From Thioalbus denitrificans (GTDB lineage Bacteria; Pseudomonadota; Gammaproteobacteria; DSM-26407): 53,479 bases of DNA. Position 1 is the stretch's first letter; each line of letters begins with the position of its first letter. A model generated the notes under the pieces. It was not told where the DNA came from, made no database searches, and saw nothing but the letters and a program-made list of their open reading frames with translations. Below, one piece after another: positions 7,844 through 19,487 of the stretch. Made by a program: the position numbers and the translations under genes. Where the stretch lies: positions 171,341-224,819 of the forward strand of contig NZ_QPJY01000006.1 in assembly GCF_003337735.1 (NCBI RefSeq), read 5' to 3'.

Positions 7844-8241
7844 GGCGCCTCCGCGAGCCGCAGCGTCGCCAGGGAGACGGTGCGCGGCCCCAGCAGGCTG
7901 TCCCAGGCGATCTCCACCTCCACCCGGTAGAGACGCGCCGCGCCGGGCCCGCCGGGCTCGTCCACGGGATCCAGCTCCACCACTTCAGAGCGCCAGCGGA
8001 ACGGCCCGGCGCCGGCGCCCTCCTCGATGCCCGGCGCCAGGGGCGAGGTCACTCCCAGCTCCGCCAGCCGCGACTCGGCCAGGGCCACCGCGGCGCTGTA
8101 GTCCGCGGCCAGCCGGGTATTGCGCAGGCCGGCGGAGAAGATGCCGAGCAGCACGCCGAGGGAGAGGGCGAGGATCACGAAGGCCACCAGCACCTCCAGC
8201 AGCGTGAAACCCCGGCACCGCTTACTGCGCATCCCGTTCAT
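7840..8241 (-). CDS. gspI: Type II secretion minor pseudopilin GspI
   Basis: GspI is the core of the pseudopilus tip complex. I start it at the ATG at 8241; a second ATG at 8232 is equally near the cleavage site. Both overlap the 3' end of gspH (stop at 8222), so translation is probably coupled. The open frame up to 8298 would add a Trp-rich leader without pilin character. The leader ends KRCRG and the mature protein begins FTLLEVLVAFVILALSLGVL, with Glu5. The C-terminal domain has the AVALAESRLAELG helix typical of GspI. Length is about 132 residues, normal for the family. Confidence 0.92.
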   Translation of the reverse strand: MNGMRSKRCRGFTLLEVLVAFVILALSLGVLLGIFSAGLRNTRLAADYSAAVALAESRLAELGVTSPLAPGIEEGAGAGPFRWRSEVVELDPVDEPGGPGAARLYRVEVEIAWDSLLGPRTVSLATLRLAEAP

Positions 8242-8800
8242 GAATATCGATACGTCCGCTGAGCCAGTCCACGTCCACCATCCAGCCGCCCCGCTCATCG
8301 CCTAGGGTCACCCGTCCGCCGGTGGAGCTGCCGTCGGGATAGAAGCGGATCGCGCCCACCCGCTCGTCCAGCAGCTCCTCCCGGGCCGTTACCAGCTCCA
8401 GCTCCAGCGCCCCCGGCAACTCGGTCACCCGCCCGGACCCCTGCCGCTGGTAACGCCTGTTCTCGAGATCGAATATCAGCGCCTGGTCGTGCCCCGAGAA
8501 TACCGCCTCGCTGCGCGCGTTGCGCAGGCTGGCCGCCAGGCTGCGTGCCGCACCCCGGGCCTCCAGGCCCGGAAAGGCGCGGCTGAACAGGGGCGGCACC
8601 ACGGCCAGGAGCAGCGACAGCAGCAGGAGCACCACCAGCAGCTCCACTAGGGTGAAGCCGCCCGGCCGCGCGCGGCTTTCGTTTGCGCTCTCGGCGCCTT
8701 GGCGAGAGGATGGAAAGTTTCTCCCGCCACGGCGCCGAGGGGGCCCGGAAAGGCGGAGCCCCTTCGACCTGTCGGCAGACGGCACACTCACGCTGCTCAT
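8222..8800 (-). CDS. gspH: Type II secretion minor pseudopilin GspH with an unusually long leader
   Basis: The pilin core is clear: GG then FTLVELLVVLLLLSLLLAV with Glu5, followed by RSLAASLRNARSEAVFSGHD and a beta-rich domain ending before gspI. The start is not clear. Between the end of gspG and the cleavage site there is no ATG, GTG or TTG close to the pilin core. The nearest are ATG 8800 (chosen), GTGs at 8791 and 8785, and TTG 8842. The leader is therefore about 48 residues, not the usual 6-15. It reads through sequence made of dispersed repeats (8677-8753 and 8800-8832). The AAAGGA before 8800 also comes from the repeat. Confidence 0.9.
   Translation of the reverse strand: MSSVSVPSADRSKGLRLSGPPRRRGGRNFPSSRQGAESANESRARPGGFTLVELLVVLLLLSLLLAVVPPLFSRAFPGLEARGAARSLAASLRNARSEAVFSGHDQALIFDLENRRYQRQGSGRVTELPGALELELVTAREELLDERVGAIRFYPDGSSTGGRVTLGDERGGWMVDVDWLSGRIDIHERDAQ
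8677..8753. repeat. Inverted pair of TCTCGC-AAGGCGC repeats inside gspH (copies C and D)
   Basis: Copy C (8677-8716) reads CTCTCGCCAAGGCGCCGAGA on the minus strand. Copy D (8717-8753) reads TTTCTCCCGCCACGGCGCCG on the plus strand. Together they form a long imperfect inverted repeat centred near 8714. In the gspH frame they encode the leader residues RNFPSSRQGAESANES. Confidence 0.7.
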
Positions 8801-8832
8801 TTCCTTTGCGCTCTCCGCGTCGTGGCGAGAGA
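8800..8832 (-). repeat. Dispersed TCTCGC-A-GCGC repeat at the gspG/gspH junction (copy B)
   Basis: On the minus strand this reads TTCTCTCGCCACGACGCGGA then GAGCGCAAAGGAAA. It is closely related to copy A at 1095-1130 and copy C at 8677-8716. It overlaps the presumed gspH translation start and provides the AAAGGA that looks like a ribosome binding site. Confidence 0.65.
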
Positions 8833-8861
8833 ACCGGGACAACTCCGGCTCCGGCTTCCCG

Positions 8862-9293
8862 TCACTCCCAGCTGAGAATGTCGGCGTCCTCGCCGCTGCC
8901 GCCCTCGCTGTTGTCGGCCCCGAGGGAGTAGAGATCGTAGGGGCCGTGGTCGCCGGGCGACTCGTAACGGTACTCGTTCCCCCACGGGTCCTTGGGCACG
9001 TAGCTCTTCTTCAGGTACGGGCCGTTCCAGCGGTCGGTGCCCGGGGGCTGCGACACCAGGGCCTGGAGCCCCGCGTCGGTGCCCGGATAGCGCCCCGTGT
9101 CGAGGGAGTAGAGATCCAGGGCCGCACCCAGCTCCTCGAGCTGCAGGCGCGCGGTCCTGGACTTCGACTCGCCCACGTACTTCATCACCCGCGGTCCCAC
9201 CAGCCCCGCCAGCAGCCCCAGGATGACCAGGACCACCAGCAGCTCGATCAGGGTGAACCCCCGCTGCCGGACGCTCCGGCTTCCGCCGTCCAT
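8862..9293 (-). CDS. gspG: Type II secretion major pseudopilin GspG
   Basis: GspG is the main subunit of the periplasmic pseudopilus. The ATG at 9293 gives a 15-residue-class leader ending RQRG before FTLIELLVVLVILGLLAGLV (Glu5). A GTG at 9317 is possible but less likely. The family's C-terminal signature is complete: LYSLDTGRYPGTDAGLQALV, then DPWGNEYRYESPGDHGPYDL, then GADNSEGGSGEDADI, which holds the calcium-binding loop, and SWE at the end. About 143 residues is the normal size. It lies 37-60 bases after gspF. Confidence 0.95.
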   Translation of the reverse strand: MDGGSRSVRQRGFTLIELLVVLVILGLLAGLVGPRVMKYVGESKSRTARLQLEELGAALDLYSLDTGRYPGTDAGLQALVSQPPGTDRWNGPYLKKSYVPKDPWGNEYRYESPGDHGPYDLYSLGADNSEGGSGEDADILSWE

Positions 9294-9354
9294 TCGCTTC
9301 TCTCTCACCGCACCCACCTCTTCGCAATTCGCCTCACATGGACTCCCGCCGCAA

Positions 9355-10563
9355 TCAGAACACCAGCTGGTTGACGCTGAGCAGCGCCATCAGGATGGAA
9401 ATGATGATGGCGCCGATGAGCAGCCCCAGGCCGATGATGATTACCGGCTCCAGCAGCGCCAGCGCGCGCTGGATGGCGAGCTTCACCTCGCGGTCGTAGA
9501 TGTCCGCCACCCGCAGCAGCGCCGACTCCAGGCGGCCGCTCTCCTCGCCCACCTTCACCATGTGCCCCACCAGGCGCGGGAAACGGCCGTCGGCCAGCAG
9601 CGTCTGGGCCAGGCCGTGCCCCTCCTTGGCGTTTTCCATCACCCGGGTCACCACCTCCACCAGGCCGCGGTTGCCCAGGGTATCCCGCACGATGGCCAGC
9701 GCGCTGAGCAGCGATACCCCGTTGCTGAGCAGTGTGCCCAAGGTGCGGGCGAAGACGGCCGCCTCCACCCGGGCGATGAGCGCCCCGACCACGGGCAGCC
9801 CCAGCAGCCAGTTGTCCCAGCGCTCGCGGAAGGCGGGCTCCCCCAGTTTCCGGCGCAGCAGCAGCGTCCCTCCCGCGATGATCGCCAGCAACAGCCACCA
9901 GTAGCCCTGCAGCAACCCGCCGGCGGCGAAGACCACCCGGCTCACCAGCGGCAGCTCCTGGCCCATCTCCTCGAACAGCGAGGTGAACTGGGGCACCACG
10001 AAAACCATCAGGACGATGAGCGAGGCGGCGCTGATGAACGCCAGGATGGCGGGGTAGATGAGCGCGGTCCTGACACTGCTCTTCAGGCTGTCGTACTGGG
10101 CATGAAACTCCGCCAGCCGCTCCAGCACCGACTCCAGCGCCCCCGCCGCCTCGCCGGCGCGCACCATGTTGACGGAGAAGCGGCCGAACACCGCCGGCTG
10201 CCGTTCCATGGCCTCGGCCAGCCCGGCCCCGCCGCGCACCTGGTCCAGCAGCTCGCCGATGACCGCCGCGGCGCGTTCGTCCTCCGCCAGCTCCACCAGC
10301 ATTTCCAGGGCCCGGTCGAGCGGAATGCCCGAGCCCAGCAGGTTGGCCAGGTCACGGGTGAAACTCACCAGCGACAGGGTCCGGCGCCGGCTCCACGCCG
10401 GCCGCCAGCCACGCTGCCCGGCCGCCTCGTCCCGCTCCGCCCGGATCGGGGTGTGGCCGAGCTCCTTGAGCCGCTCGATCACCGCCTCCCGGCTGGCCGC
10501 CTCGAGCCGTCCCTCCAGGACCTCGCCTTCCGCGCTGACTGCCTTGTAGTTGAAAGTGGGCAT
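9355..10563 (-). CDS. gspF: Type II secretion inner-membrane platform protein GspF
   Basis: GspF is the polytopic platform protein on which the pseudopilus is assembled. The 402 residues match the family's usual length. They hold two T2SSF repeats (starting FTRDLANLLGSGIPLDRALE and FARTLGTLLSNGVSLLSALA) and hydrophobic spans near residues 165-190, 215-235 and 370-395. The start MPTFNYKAVSAEGE is the canonical GspF N-terminus. The gene begins two bases after the gspE stop, so the two are coupled. Confidence 0.96.
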   Translation of the reverse strand: MPTFNYKAVSAEGEVLEGRLEAASREAVIERLKELGHTPIRAERDEAAGQRGWRPAWSRRRTLSLVSFTRDLANLLGSGIPLDRALEMLVELAEDERAAAVIGELLDQVRGGAGLAEAMERQPAVFGRFSVNMVRAGEAAGALESVLERLAEFHAQYDSLKSSVRTALIYPAILAFISAASLIVLMVFVVPQFTSLFEEMGQELPLVSRVVFAAGGLLQGYWWLLLAIIAGGTLLLRRKLGEPAFRERWDNWLLGLPVVGALIARVEAAVFARTLGTLLSNGVSLLSALAIVRDTLGNRGLVEVVTRVMENAKEGHGLAQTLLADGRFPRLVGHMVKVGEESGRLESALLRVADIYDREVKLAIQRALALLEPVIIIGLGLLIGAIIISILMALLSVNQLVF

Positions 10564-10565
10564 GG

Positions 10566-12272
10566 CTACCGGTCACGGGCGACCCGCAGGACCTCCTCCA
10601 GGCTGGTGGTGCCGTCAAGCGCCTTGAGCAGCCCGTCCTCGTACATGGTGCGCATGCCGCCCGCCACGGAGGCGGCGGCGATCTCGCGGGCATCGGCGCT
10701 CCTGAGCACGAGACTGCGGATGGCATCGTCCATGACCAGGATCTCCATCACGGCGGTGCGCCCCCGGTAGCCCGTCCCGTTGCATTCATTGCACCCCACC
10801 GGGCGGTAGAGTGTGACGGGTCCCCCGGCCAGTCGCCCGAGGCCGGTTTCCGCCACCAGCCCGGGCAGGGGCTCGTAGGTCTCCCGGCAGTGGGGGCAGA
10901 GACGCCGGACCAGGCGCTGGGCCAGGACACCGTTGACCACCGAAGTGACCAGGTAGCCCGGGATGCCCATGTCCAGCAGGCGGGTCACGCTGCCCGCCGC
11001 GTCGTTGGTGTGCAGGGTGGAGAGCACCAGGTGGCCGGTCAGGGCGGACTGCACGGCGATCTCGGCCGTCTCCAGGTCGCGCATCTCGCCCAGCATGATC
11101 ACGTCGGGGTCCTGGCGCACGATGGCGCGCAGGGCCCGGGCGAAGGTCAGGCCGATCTGCGGCTTCACCTGGATCTGGTTGATGCCCACCAGCTGGTACT
11201 CCACCGGGTCCTCCACGGTGACGATCTTGCGCGTGGGCCGGTTCAGTTCGCTGAGCGCCGCGTACAGGGTGGTGGTCTTGCCGCTGCCTGTGGGACCCGT
11301 GACCAGCAGGATGCCGTGGGGCTGCTTCAGGGTCTCGAGGAACCTTGCCAGGACCCGCTCGGAGAAACCGAGGGCGGCGAAATCCCGCACCGCGCTGTCC
11401 TTGTAGAGCAGGCGCAGGACCAGGCTCTCGCCGAACATGGTGGGCAGGCTGGAGACGCGGATATCGATCTCCCTGCCCTGTACGTGGACCCGGATGCGGC
11501 CGTCCTGGGGCAGGCGCCGCTCGGCGATGTCCAGCTTGGCCATGATCTTGATGCGGGATACCACGGCCGCGTAGAGGCGCATGGGCGGGGCCTCCACCTC
11601 GTGCAGCACCCCGTCCACCCGGTAGCGGACCTTGAGCTCGTTCTCGAACGGCTCGACGTGGATGTCGGAGGCCTGCTGCTCCACGGCGTTCTGGATGACC
11701 AGGTTGACCAGGCGGATGACCGGGGCCTCGCTGGCCAGGTCCTTGAGATGGGCGATCTCCTCCTCGCTGGCCTCGTCCCCGGGGCCAGCCAACCCCTCCA
11801 CGATCTGGGCCATCCGGGTCCGGCCACTGCCGTAGAGCCGCTCGATGGCGGCGTGGATATCGGCGGCGGTGCCCACCCTGCACACCACCTGCTTGCCCAC
11901 CAGCAGCTCGATGGCACGGATGGCATAGTCGTCCAGCGGGTCGGCCACCGCCACCTCGACGGTGCTCTCGCCCATTTGTATGGGCAGGACCGTGTGGAGC
12001 TTGAGGAAACGCAGGGAGAAGTGGTTCTCCAGGAGGGGGATCTCGGGATAGTCCTCGGGCCCGGCGACGGCGAGATTCAGCTTTTCTGCCAGCACCTCGG
12101 CCAGGTCGCGCTCGGAAACCAGCCCGAGGCGGGCGAGGATGGTGCCGATCCGGCCCTGCTCATTGCGTTGCAGCTCGAGCGCCCGTTCCAGGTTGGACAG
12201 GCTGATCTTGCCCGCTTCCACCAGGATCTCGCCCAGCCGCTTGTCACGCTCGTGGTGTGGAACCTCTTGCAT
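10566..12272 (-). CDS. gspE: Type II secretion ATPase GspE
   Basis: GspE is the cytoplasmic hexameric ATPase that powers pseudopilus extension. The ATG at 12272, with a GAGAGGGG-type site upstream, gives 568 residues; the open frame runs on to 12350. In order: an N-terminal MshEN/T2SSE-N domain (RLGEILVEAG...), the N2 domain (ASDIHVEPFENELKVRYRVDG), Walker A GPTGSGKTTT at about 326, Asp and His boxes, Walker B DVIMLGEMRD, and a zinc-binding module CPHC...CNEC (about 459-497). All catalytic motifs are intact. It is the first gene of the eleven-gene operon; I could not place its promoter with confidence. Confidence 0.96.
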   Translation of the reverse strand: MQEVPHHERDKRLGEILVEAGKISLSNLERALELQRNEQGRIGTILARLGLVSERDLAEVLAEKLNLAVAGPEDYPEIPLLENHFSLRFLKLHTVLPIQMGESTVEVAVADPLDDYAIRAIELLVGKQVVCRVGTAADIHAAIERLYGSGRTRMAQIVEGLAGPGDEASEEEIAHLKDLASEAPVIRLVNLVIQNAVEQQASDIHVEPFENELKVRYRVDGVLHEVEAPPMRLYAAVVSRIKIMAKLDIAERRLPQDGRIRVHVQGREIDIRVSSLPTMFGESLVLRLLYKDSAVRDFAALGFSERVLARFLETLKQPHGILLVTGPTGSGKTTTLYAALSELNRPTRKIVTVEDPVEYQLVGINQIQVKPQIGLTFARALRAIVRQDPDVIMLGEMRDLETAEIAVQSALTGHLVLSTLHTNDAAGSVTRLLDMGIPGYLVTSVVNGVLAQRLVRRLCPHCRETYEPLPGLVAETGLGRLAGGPVTLYRPVGCNECNGTGYRGRTAVMEILVMDDAIRSLVLRSADAREIAAASVAGGMRTMYEDGLLKALDGTTSLEEVLRVARDR

Positions 12273-12568
12273 CCCCTCGTCCCCTCTCCGCCAGACCCGG
12301 CGTGCACCCGGACCGGCGCTCCAACGCCGGCGGCATTGTGCCCGTGGCATGCGTAATCATTGTTAAACACGGTGACAACGTCCCTTTTACCCGATCCCAT
12401 CCGCACACGCAGGGCCCGGCGGGCGACAATGACCGTCCAGAGGTCGCTTACCTGATATTAGTGTACTGCGTCACTCCTGGAGGCACATTCAGCGGCTCGC
12501 CCGCCGGCGAGGCGGGAGAGAGGAATCGATGCCGATCCCGGCCGTTGCAGCGCATCCGGCCGGGGCAA

Positions 12569-14374
12569 TCAGCCGGACAGATCGGCGCAGACGCGGTTGC
12601 GACCGCTGTTCTTGGCCTGGTACAGAACCCGGTCGGCACGACCAATCAACGACTCCAGGTCCTCTCCGCTCCGGCGACAGGCCACGCCGGCGCTGAGGGT
12701 GATTCGCTGCCCGGCGAGCTCACCCTCGAACCGGATTTGCTCCACCGCCCGCCGGACCCGCTCGGCCATGGTGCCCACGTTATGGGCGGACTCGCCCAGG
12801 ATGAAGACCGCGAACTCCTCGCCGCCGAGACGCACGGGGAGATCGGCCTCGCGCACCACGTCACGCAACGCGGTTGCCACCCCGCGCAGCACCACGTCGC
12901 CGGTATTGTGGCCCCAGGTGTCGTTGACGCGCTTGAAATGATCGATATCGAACAGGGCCAGTCCGATGGCCGCTTTGGCATCACGGTCGTGGATGCGCAT
13001 CTGCCGCCCCACCACTTCATGCATGTACAGGCGGGTGAACAGGCCCGTCAGCGGGTCGCGGATGGAACGCTCGAAGAACTCCCGCCGCTCGATATCGAGT
13101 GTGCGGTAGAGGGCTTCCCGCTCCACCGCCACCTGCAGGGGCACGCTCATCTGCTCGGCCATCTCGTCGATGCGCTCGTCGTCCGGCAACTCGCCGTCGA
13201 GGCGGACGATGGCCACCGACTCGACCACCCCCGCCGAGGGGGCGAACAGCGGGATGAGCAACTGGTGGTCGTTCCCGCCGCCATCGCCGTCGAGGGGTTG
13301 GGAGGACCCGCGGTGCCGCCCGGACCAGGCCTTGCGATCCTGGCCCAGCACGGCACGCACTTCGGGCGGCGGCTCCACCAGCGCCCCGCGGTAGCGTGAG
13401 GCCGGCGCCAGGTGGAGGGCCTGGCCCTCCTCCGCCCGGGCATAGAACTCCAGCGAGGTGGCGGGAAGGAAGCGGCGGGCGATGTCGAGCAGGGCGGCGG
13501 CGATGTCACGGAAGTCCCGGTACAGGATCATGGCCCGGGTGATATCGCGCAGCGCGGTGTTGAGCTGCGAAAGCCGATGGATGTCCGAATCGCCGCCGGC
13601 CAGCAGGTAGAGACCGCAGTCCAGCGTCTTGACCTTCTCCATCATGAACGCCACCAGGTGCTCGGGGATGATGGAGCCGTGCTGGGGCGCGATGCGGCGG
13701 ATGGGCACCTCCTGCAGCCGGGTCAGGGCATAGTCGAGAATCTCCCGGCTCGGCATGTAGTGCTCGTGGAACGGGCGCAGGGCCTCGAAGTAGCTCTCGT
13801 CGCGGGCATAGAGGGAAAACCCCTCGGTGAACCCGCCGAACAGGTCGCTGGAGAAGAGCGTACCGGTCTGCTCGTCGTAGGTGCAGAAGGCGCCGGGAAA
13901 GTGGGCGTAGGGGGTGAAGATGAAGCGCAGCCGCCGCCCGCCGAGATCCAGCTGCCAGCCGTTGCGATCCACCAGCCAGAACGGCAGGGAGAGCCCGTAG
14001 TGCTTGAGCAGCGCCTCCGCGCGCCAGTGGGTGACCACCACCGCGTCATCCCGGCTCACCAGCTGGTCCACCAGCGGCAGGGCCGCGGCGATGTCCGGGT
14101 CCTGGTGGTGGCAGACGAAGTAGCGGATGTTGCTGAAGGGCGTGACCGCCTCGATCTTGCGCAGGGTGTGGCGGAAGGTCAGCGCCGAGCCGGGGTCGAA
14201 GAGAATCGACTGGTCGCCGTGCTCGATGAGGTAGACATGGCACTGGAACGGATCGCCGGGCTGGTAGTGCCCCACCCACCACACCCGCTCGGCGATCTCC
14301 ACCGGGCGCCCGGGATCGAGATCATCACCCATCATGTTGTAGGGCCCGTTCGTCAGCGGATACCCACCCGGCAC
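12569..14374 (-). CDS. Diguanylate cyclase with flavodiiron-type di-iron metallo-beta-lactamase sensor domain
   Basis: The protein is predicted to make cyclic di-GMP under control of a di-iron site. Residues about 20-245 are a metallo-beta-lactamase fold of the flavodiiron/ODP kind: H90-Q-D92-P-D94, H158 in PYAHFPGAFCTY, D177 in LFSSDLFGG and H232 in APQHGSI. Compared with the flavodiiron ligand set HxExDH, Glu is Asp and the last His is Ile (I95). No flavodoxin domain follows. Residues 265-425 are a helical, GAF-like linker, and 435-600 a GGDEF domain with DPLTGLFTR, catalytic GGEEF (517-521) and an intact inhibitory site RxxD (508-511). The start is GTG 14374; ATG 14335 is an alternative. 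It lies upstream of, and is co-oriented with, the gsp operon. Confidence 0.9.
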   Translation of the reverse strand: MPGGYPLTNGPYNMMGDDLDPGRPVEIAERVWWVGHYQPGDPFQCHVYLIEHGDQSILFDPGSALTFRHTLRKIEAVTPFSNIRYFVCHHQDPDIAAALPLVDQLVSRDDAVVVTHWRAEALLKHYGLSLPFWLVDRNGWQLDLGGRRLRFIFTPYAHFPGAFCTYDEQTGTLFSSDLFGGFTEGFSLYARDESYFEALRPFHEHYMPSREILDYALTRLQEVPIRRIAPQHGSIIPEHLVAFMMEKVKTLDCGLYLLAGGDSDIHRLSQLNTALRDITRAMILYRDFRDIAAALLDIARRFLPATSLEFYARAEEGQALHLAPASRYRGALVEPPPEVRAVLGQDRKAWSGRHRGSSQPLDGDGGGNDHQLLIPLFAPSAGVVESVAIVRLDGELPDDERIDEMAEQMSVPLQVAVEREALYRTLDIERREFFERSIRDPLTGLFTRLYMHEVVGRQMRIHDRDAKAAIGLALFDIDHFKRVNDTWGHNTGDVVLRGVATALRDVVREADLPVRLGGEEFAVFILGESAHNVGTMAERVRRAVEQIRFEGELAGQRITLSAGVACRRSGEDLESLIGRADRVLYQAKNSGRNRVCADLSG

Positions 14375-14543
14375 GAACAGTGCGCCGAATGCGGTATTTC
14401 GCCACAGGGCGCACAGGGGTCACCGATAACGGGATCGGGCATGCCGGAGAACCGTCACCCACCCCGCCGGTTCCCATGCCGATTCGGCCCCCTGCAGGCC
14501 CAGTGAACCCGGTGCGCTCCGTGGCGGAAAATCCGGCAGCCTG

Positions 14544-15011
14544 CTAGAACGGAATGTCGTCGTCGAAGTCGTCCATGCCGCGGCCGCCGGAGGCCGGCTG
14601 CTGCGGCTCGGAGCGCTGCGGCTGGGACCGCTGCTGCCCGCCGCTGTCCTGGGCGTCGAAATCGGCGCTGCCCGGACGACCATCGAGCATCTGCAGATCG
14701 TTGGCCACGATCTCGGTGGTGTAGCGATCCTGTCCCGACTGGTCCTGCCACTTGCGGGTCTGCAGGCGGCCCTCGATGTAGACCTTCGAACCCTTCTTGA
14801 GGTATTCGCCGGCAATTTCGCCCAGCTTGCCGAACAGGACGACCCGGTGCCACTCGGTCCGCTCCTGCTGCTCGCCGGTGTTCTTGTCGCGCCAGCTCTC
14901 GCTGGTGGCCAGGCGCAGGTTGGCAACGGCGGAACCGCCCGCGGTGTAGCGCACTTCCGGATCGGCGCCCAGGTTGCCGATGAGAATGACCTTGTTGATG
15001 CCTCTTGCCAT
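14544..15011 (-). CDS. ssb: Single-stranded DNA-binding protein
   Basis: SSB coats single-stranded DNA in replication, recombination and repair. The 155-residue protein has the OB-fold opening [22 protein letters not shown], a Gln/Ser/Gly-rich flexible linker and the acidic protein-interaction tip DDDIPF. Its length is a little below E. coli SSB (178) because the linker is short. The order ssb - MFS gene - divergent uvrA is conserved in many gammaproteobacteria. I saw no LexA-type box in the 69-bp gap upstream. Confidence 0.97.
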   Translation of the reverse strand: MARGINKVILIGNLGADPEVRYTAGGSAVANLRLATSESWRDKNTGEQQERTEWHRVVLFGKLGEIAGEYLKKGSKVYIEGRLQTRKWQDQSGQDRYTTEIVANDLQMLDGRPGSADFDAQDSGGQQRSQPQRSEPQQPASGGRGMDDFDDDIPF

Positions 15012-15080
15012 GCATGCCTCTCCCGTGTCTTATGGTCACCGTCCCCGCACCCCCGGTGGGACCGGTCTGTCACCCGCCTC

Positions 15081-16457
15081 TCAGGCGACGGCGTACTGCT
15101 GCAGAGCCTCCACGTCGAGGCGGCTGCGATCCACCTTCAGGTAGGCTGTCTGGTCCTCCGCCACCACCACCGCCTCGGCCACCCCGGCCACCCCGGCCAG
15201 GCGCTCGCTCAGCAGGCGGGCCTGGGCATCGTCCACCGGTCCGACCCGCAGCAGATAGCTGCTCAGATAGCTGGGGTGCCGCATGCCAGCGGCCACCAGC
15301 CACCACAGCGCCGCCACCACCGCGGAGCCGAGAAACACCCCCTCGATGCCGTAACGGCCATGGAGCCAGCCGCCCATGGCGCCGCCGATGAAGGCGCCCA
15401 GGAACTGGGAACTGGAGTAGAAACCCATGGCCGTGCCCTTGCTGTCGGGTGGCGCCACCTTGGACACCAGAGACGGTAGCGTAGCCTCGAGGATATTGAA
15501 AGCGGCAAAGAAGACGAACAGGGCGGCGACAATGGCGGAGAGGGAGCCGTGCAGCTGCCAAAGGCCCAGCTCGGCGGCGGCGAGCAGGGCGACGGCGGCC
15601 AGGAATACGGTTTTGATCCGACGTTTCTTCTCCGCCAGGATGATGGCGGGCACCATCACCAGCAGCGATCCGGCCATTACGCCCAGGTAGACGAAACTGT
15701 GGTAGCCGGAGGCCAGGCCGGCGAAATCGCGCAGCGCCAGGGGCACCACGGTGAAGCTGGCGGTGAGCAGGAGATGGAGGCTGAAGATGCCGTAGTTGAG
15801 CCGCAGCAGCTCGCCGTTGCGCAGGACCTTGCCGAACAGCGCCGGCACCGGCTCGGTATCCCGGTGCAGCCCGCTCCGGTGGGGCGTCGGGACCAGCAGG
15901 ATGACCACCGCGATGGCCGCCAGGGCCAGCGCACCGGTGAGCCAGAAAATGCCCGGCACCCCGATCCAGTGGTTCAGCACCGGCCCGGCCACCATGGCCA
16001 CGGCGAAGGAGACGCCGATGCTGGCGCCCATGAAGGCCATGGCCTTGGTGCGATGCTCCTCGCGGGTGAGATCCGCGAGCAGGGCCATGACCGTGCTGGC
16101 GATGGCGCCGGCACCCTGCAGGGCCCGTCCCACGATGACCCAGTGGATGGTGTCGGACATCGCCGCGAGCACACTGCCGGCGGCGAACAGGAGGAGCCCG
16201 GCCACCATCACCGGCTTGCGGCCGATGCGGTCGGAGAGCATCCCGGCCGGGATCTGCAGCAGCGCCTGGGTCAGGCCGTAGGCGCCGATGGCCAGCCCCA
16301 CCAGGGTGGGCGTCACCCCGTCCAGGTGCTCGGCGTAGAGGGCGAACACCGGCAGGATCATGAACAGGCCCAGCATGCGCAGGCCGAAAATGCCCGAGAG
16401 GGTCGCGGCGGCACGGCGCTCGCCGATGGTCATCTGTTCGTGTGCTGAGGGGGTCAT
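15081..16457 (-). CDS. YajR-type major facilitator superfamily transporter
   Basis: This is a 458-residue exporter with twelve predicted membrane spans. MFS motif A is intact in the loop after the second span ([16 protein letters not shown]), and [20 protein letters not shown] matches the fourth to fifth spans. The last 65 residues ([21 protein letters not shown]...[11 protein letters not shown]) form a soluble ferredoxin-like domain, as in E. coli YajR. Its substrate is unknown; a proton-driven drug or metabolite efflux role is inferred from the family. It sits between ssb and the divergent uvrA, a conserved neighbourhood. An internal ATG at 16433 could also serve as start. Confidence 0.9.
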   Translation of the reverse strand: MTPSAHEQMTIGERRAAATLSGIFGLRMLGLFMILPVFALYAEHLDGVTPTLVGLAIGAYGLTQALLQIPAGMLSDRIGRKPVMVAGLLLFAAGSVLAAMSDTIHWVIVGRALQGAGAIASTVMALLADLTREEHRTKAMAFMGASIGVSFAVAMVAGPVLNHWIGVPGIFWLTGALALAAIAVVILLVPTPHRSGLHRDTEPVPALFGKVLRNGELLRLNYGIFSLHLLLTASFTVVPLALRDFAGLASGYHSFVYLGVMAGSLLVMVPAIILAEKKRRIKTVFLAAVALLAAAELGLWQLHGSLSAIVAALFVFFAAFNILEATLPSLVSKVAPPDSKGTAMGFYSSSQFLGAFIGGAMGGWLHGRYGIEGVFLGSAVVAALWWLVAAGMRHPSYLSSYLLRVGPVDDAQARLLSERLAGVAGVAEAVVVAEDQTAYLKVDRSRLDVEALQQYAVA

Positions 16458-16507
16458 GGCTCGGTGTCGGGGTAGCGCCCCCAGCCCGTGGGGAGAGGGC
16501 TCCGCTT

Positions 16508-16537
16508 TTGCCTGCCGGCGTCGTGAAAACGTATAGT
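16508..16537 (+). promoter_or_regulatory. Putative sigma70 promoter of uvrA
   Basis: TTGCCT (16508-16513) and TATAGT (16532-16537) are separated by 18 bases, 34 bp before the uvrA ATG. No CTG-N10-CAG LexA operator is visible around it, so SOS control of uvrA is not supported here. Confidence 0.5.
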
Positions 16538-16570
16538 ATCAGGTTCTTCGCTGGCTACTACAAGGCATCC

Positions 16571-19402
<2,832 letters not shown>

Positions 19403-19487
19403 CCGGCACTCAGGGCCGGCGCGCAAAACCGCAGGGAAACCGGACCGTCAGCGCGCCGCCCCCTATCCGGGCGCCTCGCCGTCCCCG

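Noticed and set aside
12344-12366. Resemblance of ATGATTACGC upstream of gspE to a cloning-vector lacZ sequence
   Set aside because: The match is only about ten bases and the flanks do not continue as vector; chance similarity.
12351-12568. A sigma70 promoter for the gsp operon
   Set aside because: TTGTCA near 12380 has no good -10 at 16-18 bases; the candidates were too weak to report as a feature.
16458-16570. LexA (SOS) operator before uvrA
   Set aside because: uvrA is LexA-controlled in E. coli, but I find no CTG-N10-CAG palindrome in this gap, only a possible sigma70 promoter.
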